Source: Amoebidium appalachense
Taxonomy: Eukaryota > Ichthyosporea
Direction: 5' to 3'
DNA length: 64,000 bases
Assembly: GCA_963693365.1 (NCBI GenBank)
Contig: CAVNZM010000013.1
Span: 3,596,001-3,660,000, forward strand
Shown: piece after piece, positions 55,414 to 64,000 of the stretch
How the letters are laid out: each line of letters starts with the position of its first letter
How positions within the stretch are numbered: position 1 is the first letter of the stretch
Program-made: the position numbers and the translations under genes
Notes under the pieces: model-generated
The model's input: only the letters and a program-made list of their open reading frames with translations
What the model was told of the DNA's origin: nothing
The model's database searches: none

Positions 55414-56419
55414 ATACACTCAACACACATACACACACACACACGAACTGATACACGCAGGCACCAACAACCTTTTTTTGCTGAATATCACGCGGCCTGA
55501 CCATATGTGGTGGTGGGTGCAGCATGAAGTACTGGTCATGCTGCGAGAGGAAAACGTCAGATTTCCAGAATTTTCTAGACCAATCGGGATGCACGGATGG
55601 GGACCACACGTGGCGGGAGGCTGAGGTGTGTGCCTAAATCCTCCCCCCTCCCTCCCCCCCCCCCCCCCCCTCCCGGCCCCTCCAAACCACCATCATTACT
55701 GCGGCCATCACCACCGCCACCACCCCACCTCCTCCCCTTTTCCCCTCCCTCTTTTCCCCTCTCTTTCTCTGTCCTCCCGGTTTATCCTACAATACCCTAA
55801 AGCACCCGGGCCCCCCTCCCGCCAGCCCCCCCCCCCCCCCAGCCCCTGGGGGGGGGGGGGGGGGGTTGGCAGAGTTTGAAGATGGGGTCATTGGTGGTTA
55901 AATCTGTCTGCAGTCAGTGTGCTGTATTAATACCCGGGCTCTAAATCTCCCCTGGTAAGAGTTGTGGCGAGCATGTGTGTGCTTGTGCATGTGTGCGTGT
56001 GGCGTTGATGCTCGTCACGGTGGTGTTTATGTGTGCCTGTTGGGAGGAGAGAGGGCGGGGGAGTGGGAAGACAAAAGGGGAGGGGGGGGGGGGGGGGGGA
56101 TAATTGACAGAATCGAGCGATGAATGATAATGATGAATAGTGATTCGGTCTTTGCTGTGGGAGTCATGTGGTGACTTGTTATAAGGGTGTACCGAGATTG
56201 GTTATGGCATGCAACACGCAGCATTGTGCAACTAGTATTAGCACATGGTTGTGCTAACACGGTTGTGGGGTGGGTCTTGCAGGGTGGGAAGAAGGCAAAA
56301 GCAAATTGCAGGTACTGTGCTTCTTCTCTATTCCCCCCCTTGGCTCTATGACCACTTCTTCAACCCACGTTCCTCCCATTAACATGGCTGTTCAACACAC
56401 GTGCACATGCACGCAAGTG

Positions 56420-56453
<34 letters not shown>

Positions 56454-56635
56454 ACACGCTATCGGGGGGGGGGGGGGGGGGGGGGGGAGGCGGGGGGGTT
56501 GGGCGGGATAGACGCAAAGGGAGGGTTTGGCAGGATAGACACAAAGAGCTAACTAACTACCTGAGACAACGAGTGAGAAAGGTCGAGAGGGACATAAACA
56601 TTGCATGCGCATGAGAGGAGAGAGAACAGGAAGAT

Positions 56636-56686
<51 letters not shown>

Positions 56687-57512
56687 GGCACGTAAATACA
56701 TTTACTGAGGGTATGCACGTGCACGGGCCGCCTTTCTCCAAACTGTCCCTGTTGCCTAGCCAATCTGCAGCTGTGTTTATGCACATTTGAGCTTTGACGT
56801 GTGTAGGAGGATGTGTGGGATCACCTGATGATGTTTTTTTTTTTTGCTTGTGAGGAGCATGATTGATCGCAAAGGCAGTTGTAATATTGAATGACCATTT
56901 TTCTTTGGTATGCGCTGATAAAAACGGTTACAATGGGATTAAATCGGTGTTTGGGACAAAGTTTTCCCAGCCAACAGCTGCATAGTTCTTCGAAACAACC
57001 AGAGCTTCTCCCATTTCCGGCCCGATCGAGGTTGATTCGATCGAGGATTCCAAGCCGCCGTGGTGCGGCCTATGAAATTATTAAACCCATCGACCGATCG
57101 AGGGCGTGGTGTCATTCTGAGCACACTGTTGCCAGAGTGAGGTGATGCCCTCGATCGGTTGATAGGTTCGAAGATATCATAAGTGGTGCCAGGACAATAG
57201 CGATTCCTCGATTAGATCAACCTCAATCGGGTCTAAATGGGAGAAGCGGTGGTTGGTTTATTGAAGGATGAGCGTGAGGCGTTGAACGTGTACGTGGGGT
57301 GGCTAAGGGTTAACTCTGTCCATACCATGGATTCTCAGAGTGTTGGGATTTATGTTTTTTAACGATAGATGGCTGTGTGAGTAAACTTCTGGGGATGTGT
57401 TGCTCAAAGCAGGCATGTGCTGCTTATTAAACAACTCGTTCTCAAAGTGCAGCTGTGTTTCTTCCATGTGTATAGATGCCCAGGCAGCTCACGCTCACCT
57501 ACACACACCGTT

Positions 57513-57545
<33 letters not shown>

Positions 57546-58127
57546 TACGACTACTTCCAGGGGGGCAACTGGATCACGATGAACATTTATGCAAAACACA
57601 TTGATCCGGAGCATTCGACACTCAAACTCTCCGAAGGCAAGGTATGTGGTGAATGCCTGCCCAGTTTGTGGGTGCAGGGAGAAGTGGGTGGGTTCGTGGA
57701 ATGGCTGTGTTTCTTTTTCTTTTTCTGTGTTAATGAGGGTATGTGTGGGGTGTGTGTGTGTGTGTGCGTGCGTCCGTGTGTGTGTGTACGTGTGGGCAAG
57801 TGTGTGTGTGTGTGTGCGTGCACAGCCGTGTGTGTGTGTGTGCATTGTTGATGTTGCCAATGGTAGAACAGGGTGTGTGTAGGGGGAAGGGGGGGAGGGG
57901 AGGGGGGGATGATCAGGCTATGGGTGGTAATGGAGAGAGTATGTCCTTTGAAACAGATTGTGAATAGGGCGGAGGGCACCCCGGGGGGGGGGGGGGGGGG
58001 GGGGGGGTTACAACGGTCACACAGGAAGATCTAACAGCTGTTCAGTGAAGCTAGCAAGATTGACGCCCCCCCCCCCCCCCCCCCCCCCCTGCCCCCGGGC
58101 GCTCACGAACGTGCATGCCCACACACA

Positions 58128-58172
<45 letters not shown>

Positions 58173-58461
58173 CTTGTTGCACATCTGGTGTTTGAGGCCA
58201 CAAAAATCTTCGACCTGGAATTGAACTTGAAAGGGGTTAGCCCCCCCCCCCCCCTCCCCCCCCCAACCACCACCACCACCACCACCACCACCACCACCCC
58301 CAGCCCCAGCCCCACCCCCACCCCTGCGCACGCACGCGCAATGAGATGACTGAATATTTGAACATTGCCATTATTCATGTACCTCACTGCTCATGGTCGT
58401 GTTTTTATTCTTCCCCTATTCCATGCTGCAACCTTCCCCTTATCCACCTCTCCTCCCCCCT

Positions 58462-58501
<40 letters not shown>

Positions 58502-58633
58502 CCCCGTCCTCTCTGTCCCCCCACCTCTCCACCCTCCCACACACCGTCCCACACACCCTCCCCAAACATCACCACCACCACCGGGGCCCGTTTCTGCCCC
58601 CCTTTCCCCCCCGTGTGCTCCACCGCGGGCAGT

Positions 58634-58667
<34 letters not shown>

Positions 58668-59132
58668 ATGTGCACGTGTGTAGCGGGTTTCTCTCACAGA
58701 TGCACCTCCTGACAGGAGCTTTCTGGAGTCTTAACGTAAAAATCTACCTGCGCAACCGCACACACAACGAAACATGTGTCATTGTTCACATCCACACACA
58801 CGCACCTGAGTGGGGGTGGCTTATAACGGACAATTCGCTGACTCGCCTTGTTCTTTCACAACAATGACTCACACACACACACACACACACACATGAGATG
58901 TGCACGATCTTGCGTGCACACGCAACTATATCCCTCACACGTGCACTCACACACAAGCACACACGCGGGCTCCAGCATTTATCCCCCCTCACAAGTGTGC
59001 GGATACACACACACACACACACACACACAGCGAATTGTGCCGTCTAAGTGCTCCGCCAGGATTCTGCCTACCAAGATCGAGATCATTCTAGCAAAAGCCA
59101 CCTCTGACTCGTGGAGCCAGTTGGAAGGATAG
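51890..59132 (+). CDS. CHORDC1-like: CHORD–CS domain protein (CHORDC1/RAR1-like), nine exons
   Basis: Exons 51890–52005, 53502–53620, 54032–54171, 55092–55219, 55523–55625, 56283–56311, 57545–57641, 58173–58235 and 59031–59132, all in phase; 298 residues (human CHORDC1 has 332). Two zinc-binding CHORD modules: the first starts [14 protein letters not shown] and has [17 protein letters not shown]; the second has [19 protein letters not shown] and [25 protein letters not shown]-terminal CS (p23-like) domain runs from [18 protein letters not shown] to [10 protein letters not shown]. Proteins of this family are Hsp90 co-chaperones in the cytosol. The start is the first ATG, directly at the CHORD. 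Introns carry poly-G, poly-C and CA tracts like those of AROM. Confidence 0.92.
54924..54953 (+). repeat. Fragment of R1 in CHORD intron 3
   Basis: TGTGTGTACTTCGTACTGTGTTCCGCATTC followed by poly-C is the reverse complement of the beginning of R1 subfamily A. It is again oriented so that the host-gene sense reads …CGCATTC then poly-C. Confidence 0.65.
56995..57256. mobile_element. Foldback element (~260 bp) in CHORD intron 6
   Basis: Two ~100-bp imperfect inverted arms. The left reads CTTCTCCCATTTCCGGCCCGATCGAGGTTGAT… and the right, reverse-complemented, reads CTTCTCCCATTTAGACCCGATTGAGGTTGAT…. Both continue through GATCGAGGATTCC-like and CGACCGATCGAGGGC-like blocks. It has no coding capacity. 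This is typical of a foldback MITE; the superfamily is not assigned. Confidence 0.8.
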
Positions 59133-59908
59133 TGCACTGTGTGTTCACAGGTTTCGTGCAAGAGTTATTTTAAATCGTATGATAGAGTAAATCCGAAAAA
59201 AGAAAATCTGAACATAGAAGGCGACAAGGCATACACCGCCACAATGGTTTTCACTGTCGGACATATATCCCCCTCCCCCCCCCCCCCCCCCCCCCCCCTC
59301 CCCCCGCCCCTCTTCTCTCTCACTCAGACATAAGTATGCTAACTTAGGAAACCCCCTGGAAAACAACAGCTTAGTAAGCAAATTGAAACATGGCCTGCTG
59401 TTTGTGTTCGGCTATGCACAAGTGTGTCAGTCTGGTAGGGTTTTGTATGTATGATCGTTATGTTACTATTATTGAAATTTTCGGCTTTGGGCCAACACCG
59501 GTCACTCCGTTCAATACGGGACACACAAAACAATAATGATGGTAAAAATGAAAAAAAAAAATGCATACAGCCCAGTCAATGCATGCTGTGTGTACATGTA
59601 TGTGCATACATGTGTCTATGGCCATAACGTTTACCCTACATGCTACTTGCCGGGAACTCAGAATATGGTGTATGTGCTGATTGTGTTCAGACACAAACAT
59701 CAGTTGCAACGTGCATGATCAACTTGCAGCCACTCCGAGGGTGTTTTGAGCAACGCGAGTCTATAAATTTGCGGGGATCCGGAGTTTTCGGTCAATAGCA
59801 CCACCAATAACATGACCAACTTTTAGGTTCAACAGTAGAAAACACAAGTCGTAGACACGACCGTTGCATTCATTGTGAACGGAGTAATCGAGCAGCCGAG
59901 TAATATTG
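59133..59908. other. 3' flank of the CHORD gene; no gene seen
   Basis: Holds poly-C at about 59275–59298 and otherwise unique AT-rich DNA. It should contain the CHORD 3' UTR; no clear AATAAA was found close to the stop. Confidence 0.5.
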
Positions 59909-60453
59909 GGTATGTTCGCACTAGGATCGTCGAAACGACGATCGTCGGTCGATCGATCTGATGACCGGGGCCCGAAAACCAACCTGGTGTTCGCACTCAG
60001 TGGCAGATCGTCGGTCGCCGGTCGCCGATTAGGACTATTTACATATACACACGCATATATAATACTTATACGTTAAAGCTTTAATATATAGAAAATTTTT
60101 ATACCTTTTACTTTTACTTATTACTTTTGATCTTTGATGAGCGTTTTATGCAGTTTACGGATGCTCATGTTGCTCTGCTGGTGGCGTAATATTCTGTAAT
60201 CTGGTACGTAATTACAAGCGGGGAGACACGCTTTTTGGACTAATCGTTGAATCTCAATCCGACCTCTGGTTTGCGAACTGGTTTGCTCTAATGAACGATC
60301 ATCGAGCGTCGAATTCATTAGCCATATTTGGGTTTTCCTTCTTTTCATCGTTTCAGTGTGAACACCGTTCGTCGAAACGACGATCGTCGATTGCTCAAGG
60401 ATTTATCCAAATATGGGAATTCGTCGTTTCGACGATCCTTGTGCGAACGTACC
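59909..60453. mobile_element. Non-autonomous DNA transposon with ~33-bp terminal inverted repeats
   Basis: Left TIR 59909–59941 (GGTATGTTCGCACTAGGATC, then GTCGAAACGACGA). The right TIR 60421–60453 is its reverse complement with two or three mismatches. The length is 545 bp. Related TTCGTCGAAACGACGATCGTCG motifs also occur inside (about 60368–60389). An internal minus-strand frame at 60121–60348 (75 codons, basic start MKRRKTQIW) resembles nothing I can name. The target-site duplication is not resolved, so the superfamily is open. Confidence 0.75.
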
Positions 60454-62022
60454 GGGCCACTCTTTCTTTGATAACGATATATCGATATCGAGTAGGCAAG
60501 CAAAATTTTATTAGACAGTAGTGCCCAAGCACCTCCGGGCTGCTGACGAAACCGTTACACCTCTTCGATATCGGTGAGCGGTTATTAGTCAGGCTCAGCT
60601 CTCAGGAGTCCTCCACAGTGTCCATGGCCAATACATAAATGCACCGTGGGCGTGAGCGTTGCGCTATTAGCTAGAAAGTTCCGTTTTTTCTGTGTGAGTG
60701 TGACCCATGTACCAATCAACAGGGAGGCGTGGCGTTGTATGCCATTGGCCAAACTTTAGAAACACATTCCAAGTGATGTACGCAGTGTGCCAGTGACAGT
60801 GACACCCTTTTTTTTTTTAGTGACACCCCATAGAAGCACCTGATTGGAAACTTTTATCAAGGTTAGTTGCTGTGGCCTGTCCGTGCGAATGGGACCGTGG
60901 GTATACGCCGATGAAAGCGGAAAAAACAGCCTAAACAACAAGAAAATGAAATAAATACGCTTTTTTACATTCTATTAATTCATATTTTGTGAAGGCGAGC
61001 CGATGTACATCAAAAATTATAGCAGTATTTTGGTTTTTGTTGACGTCAATCCGACACAGCTTTGGCCCGATATCGATGATTAATAGCTACTCATACAATC
61101 TCTTTTATATTTTGCGTGGAGGAACGCCATTATCATACGTGTGTTTCCCTTACAATTTAAAAAGCTGCAACCGCGAAGAGGGGAAAAAAACCACGAAATG
61201 CATGAGTTTGTTTAGGAGTTTTTCTCTGAGGCCATTGCAAATTGGGTGAGGGAATTAATCTTCCTGGTCACATGTGACAGGTCAATACATTCCATCACCC
61301 ACGTCTGGCTACACACCGTACGTGCGCGGTGACTGTTGAATTTATATACCAAGCCACATTCCTTGTACCTATTCACTATAGACATGGCGCAACCGTTCTA
61401 CAAAACGCGCTTTTTTTATTTTTTCTATCATTTGTAACACTAAAAGCATCGAAACTTTTCTTGTTACATGTCCTTTTTTGTTGCCCAGAGTTCCATAAGG
61501 CTTTTGCGGCTGTTTGTCGGCCGGATTCCGTGATGGATAAAACGGCGCATTCCTATGCCAGTTTCAATATATGACCAATCAGAATCGCTTCTGCTGTTCG
61601 ATATGCATACCATATCAGGGCGGCGGCCCAAAAGTTGAATCTAGGGCGGAATTCCGGATAAACAAACGCTAAGCCGTGAGCCTGATTCACTCTGGCACTG
61701 AGTCATTATGAGTACATGAACATGTCACGACAAACGGCTGCCCGGGTGTTGTGTCTGCTTTTGATATTTGACAGTCTGAGTTTCACACCACACACGTACG
61801 CATAGACGCGTGTAGACTGATAGATGCTGCAAATGCAGTTGAAATGCAATGCACTTACTGCCATTTAGAAAGAGAACCGTTTGCTGAGCATTAGTAACAT
61901 GTTTTCTAAGCGCCGATAACGTAGTACACAGCAACTCATATCAGTAAGCCGAAGCACACTCTTCAACACTGCAATTTCACAGTTTCCTTTTTCCCAAGTT
62001 TCCTTTTTTCAACATTTCAAAC
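60454..62022. other. Intergenic, upstream of the RGS gene; no gene recognised
   Basis: Unique sequence without long microsatellites. CCAAT boxes occur near 60713, 60744 (inverted) and 61575, and the RGS promoter should lie in the last few hundred bases. Short open frames (60989–61249, 61329–61574, 61725–61934) show no recognisable motif. Confidence 0.5.
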
Positions 62023-62952
62023 ATGCCAACGACAGCCATGCTAAGCAGGCGGCCGAGCTCGCCCGAAACCCCTCACCCACGCATACACGAATACAATGCC
62101 CCAGAGCTCATAATCTGTAAAAACGGCCAAGACAGACAACAGTGCAAGGGTTGCACACGGCCAGTATGGGCGGCACACACAGAAAAGCCTCCGCCCACAC
62201 CCCCACCCACTATTCAAGTGGAGTTTGCCGTGCAGACAACAATGGCGCACTCGCAAGCAAAGAGAAAAGAGAGGAAAAAGACAAGCATACACTCTATCCC
62301 AGCACTCACATCTCTCTCTGTCTCTGAGTGGGGGGCGGTTGGAAACACGTCAAATTCTCGGCTGGTCAGTCCGTCCGAGGCAGCCCTCGATAGCTTCGTC
62401 CGTCACTCGTTCCAAGACGTGCTGCTTACCACCGAGTTTCGCAGATTTCTAGAGAGTGAAGTTTGCGAGGAGACCGTGGACTTTCTTCACGAGGTGTCAC
62501 ACTACCGCCACTACCCAACAGAGGAACACTGCCAACACATCTACCAAACACACTTACGTAAGGGCGCCCCCCGCGCCGTAAACATAGATGTGGATCTCGT
62601 TCGTGCAGTGGAGGAGAGCATCAAAAACAGCCCGCCTGTTGTACGCCGAGCCGTGACTCCTGCTGGTGATGACTCGGAGTGCGAATGCGACTGTGATGAT
62701 GTTCTCGACAGGAGGTTTGACGGCTGCGCCATGGCGGTATATGCGGTACTTCAACAAGACAAGTACCCACGATTTGTGGCGTGCAACATGAGAAACAACT
62801 CACTCACACCGTCACCCCCGCTCACGCTTCATCGGGAAGGGGGCCTTGTGCGGCTTCCGTTTGCAAGGCGTAGTTTCAAGTCGCGCGTGCGTGCAGTTCT
62901 TGATGTTATTAGGAAGGGGGGATCTTCGGAGAGGGAGGAGAGCCAAACGTAA
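62023..62952 (+). CDS. RGS-domain protein, single exon
   Basis: 309 residues. RGS proteins speed GTP hydrolysis on G-alpha subunits. The RGS domain spans about residues 126–253: SFQDVLLTTEFRRFLESEVCEETVDFLHEV (helices 2–4), YQTHLRKGAPRAVNID, and the closing FDGCAMAVYAVLQQDKYPRF. An insert of about 27 residues (203–229), rich in Asp, Glu and Cys (DDSECECDCDD), splits the domain before the last helices. The N-terminal ~110 residues are Pro- and Lys-rich, probably disordered, with a CX2C pair (CKGC, residues 41–44). No transmembrane segment is seen. The start is the first ATG; a second in-frame ATG lies five codons on. ATTAAA near 63020 could be the polyadenylation signal. It is intronless, unlike its neighbours. 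Confidence 0.88.
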   Translation: MPTTAMLSRRPSSPETPHPRIHEYNAPELIICKNGQDRQQCKGCTRPVWAAHTEKPPPTPPPTIQVEFAVQTTMAHSQAKRKERKKTSIHSIPALTSLSVSEWGAVGNTSNSRLVSPSEAALDSFVRHSFQDVLLTTEFRRFLESEVCEETVDFLHEVSHYRHYPTEEHCQHIYQTHLRKGAPRAVNIDVDLVRAVEESIKNSPPVVRRAVTPAGDDSECECDCDDVLDRRFDGCAMAVYAVLQQDKYPRFVACNMRNNSLTPSPPLTLHREGGLVRLPFARRSFKSRVRAVLDVIRKGGSSEREESQT

Positions 62953-63087
62953 AGCATTAGTGAACCAAATAACGTTGCTATTCATGTATAGCGGTATGAA
63001 TGAATGGTTTTAAGTAATGATTAAAAGTTTCGCAACTACATGAACATTTTATCTGTCTATAATGGCTTTCTCGTGGTGTTGTATAGG

Positions 63088-64000
63088 TTTTATTTGTGGA
63101 AATTATTGACATAAATATTTTTCTGGGTAAACACGTAGGATGGGTGTTCAATACCAACATAACCATGTAGGCTTCATTTCGTGTTTTAGCAGTTAGCGGT
63201 TGGCTGCCCGCACACGGGCACCTATTAGCCAGTCAAAACATCAGATACCACAGATCACTAGACCGAGTTATGATTGGCTCGGATCAGATTTCACATATCA
63301 CTAGATCGATTTTTGATTGGTTCAGATCGGTAGGCTTAGGTATATAAGCACGACAGTTTTTAGCAGATCAGCAAGCTACAAACACATCTTCTGTGTTTAG
63401 CATCCACAGCCTTACAGCTATATATTCCTTTTCACTCCTTTTCATTCTCCCTATCTTTCCCTACGCCGGTCAGCATGCCGCCGAAAAAGCGCCAGGCCTC
63501 AGCCGCCGCCCCTGCCGCGGCACCTAAGCGCCTGACCCGCAGCGACCTCCGCCACAGGCTGACCAACGCTCCCGCGGACACTGACGCGCCTCCAGCGGCC
63601 CATACCACCACGGACCCGGACCCGCCGGCTACTCTCCCCTCCACCCCTGAAGTCCCCCCTCAGGCCCCGCCGTCCCCGCAGATGACTTCTCAAGACGCCG
63701 TCCTGGCCGCCCTCACCGCCATCAGCACCCAGATGGCTGGCGTCCTGGCTGCTCTCACCAACCGCGACCCTCCCGCGCCCCCCGCCGCGCCCTCCACACC
63801 CGGGGAGGTTTCCCCGGGGCTGCATCTCGGCCCTGACCTGGACCTGCCTGCCCTGCCCGCGCCCCCCATCACAGGTGAGAACACTGGCGACATTCAGCCG
63901 GGCACACTCCCGCTTCCCCCCGCGGATGTGCTGGCAGATTTGCGCGCCAATCGTTTCGTCGACCTGTATAAGTTCACCCCCGCCGCCCTCCTGGCCCCAT
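63088..64000 (+). mobile_element. YR retrotransposon copy D, 5' end, cut by window edge
   Basis: Begins at the A1 unit (TTTTATTTGTGGAAATTATTG) after GTATAGG, with inverted CCAAT boxes (about 63269 and 63315) and TATATAAG at 63341–63348, then a leader to the gag ATG at 63475. It is the only copy in the window whose A1–leader–gag start is intact. Confidence 0.88.
63475..64000 (+). CDS. Gag N-terminus of copy D (partial, runs off the window)
   Basis: An open frame of 175 codons without a stop up to the end. The start MPPKKRQASAAAP is lysine-rich, followed by a Pro/Ala/Thr-rich region typical of a disordered Gag N-terminus. There is a short hydrophobic heptad-like part (QDAVLAALTAISTQMAGVLA, about residues 76–95). 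It reaches ADVLADLRANRFVDLYKFTP, where it becomes identical to the copy C gag at 13238. It supplies the N-terminal part missing in copy C. Confidence 0.85.
   Translation, partial: MPPKKRQASAAAPAAAPKRLTRSDLRHRLTNAPADTDAPPAAHTTTDPDPPATLPSTPEVPPQAPPSPQMTSQDAVLAALTAISTQMAGVLAALTNRDPPAPPAAPSTPGEVSPGLHLGPDLDLPALPAPPITGENTGDIQPGTLPLPPADVLADLRANRFVDLYKFTPAALLAP

Noticed and set aside
62041-62292. Minus-strand frame opposite the RGS gene
   Set aside because: It is a shadow of the RGS coding region with no recognisable motif.

Overview
This is nuclear DNA from a eukaryote. It has genes in many short exons with GT–AG introns, long CA/TG and poly-G/poly-C tracts, a tandem satellite and tyrosine-recombinase (DIRS/Ngaro-type) retrotransposons. 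A pentafunctional AROM gene is typical of fungi and many protists and absent from animals. Together with a CHORD–CS protein and an RGS-domain protein, it points to a microbial eukaryote. A unicellular relative of animals or fungi is my guess, not something the sequence proves.

Layout. 1–1460: CA/CCCT microsatellites. 2130–5370: a ~180-bp satellite. 5380–7165: low-complexity DNA and small tandem repeats. 7166–9950: retroelement copy A. 9951–10449: flanking host repeats, including an empty copy of A's insertion site. 10450–12930: inverted copy B. 12933–16817: copy C. 17975–50778 (minus): the shikimate-pathway AROM gene. I could rebuild it as 38 exons whose phases all agree (about 1503 codons), apart from one extra G in each of two G homopolymers. 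51890–59132 (plus): a nine-exon CHORD–CS gene, divergent from AROM across a 1.1-kb gap with CCAAT boxes. 59909–60453: a TIR element. 62023–62952 (plus): an intronless RGS gene. 63088–64000: the 5' end of a fourth retroelement, D, cut by the window edge.

How the genes work. AROM carries five consecutive shikimate-pathway activities in one cytosolic polypeptide: dehydroquinate synthase, EPSP synthase, shikimate kinase, type I dehydroquinase and shikimate dehydrogenase. The CHORD–CS protein is expected to be an Hsp90 co-chaperone and the RGS protein a regulator of G-protein signalling; no functional link to AROM is implied. The retroelements show the A1–ORFs–B1–A2–B2 split direct repeats known from Ngaro/PAT elements. 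Copies A, B and C have each lost a different part of the coding region.

The most unusual signals are in the AROM introns: splice sites that are themselves units of minisatellites (introns 7 and 34), poly-C just after many donors, a GC–AG intron, and a dispersed repeat family always in the same orientation relative to its host gene and always next to a homopolymer.
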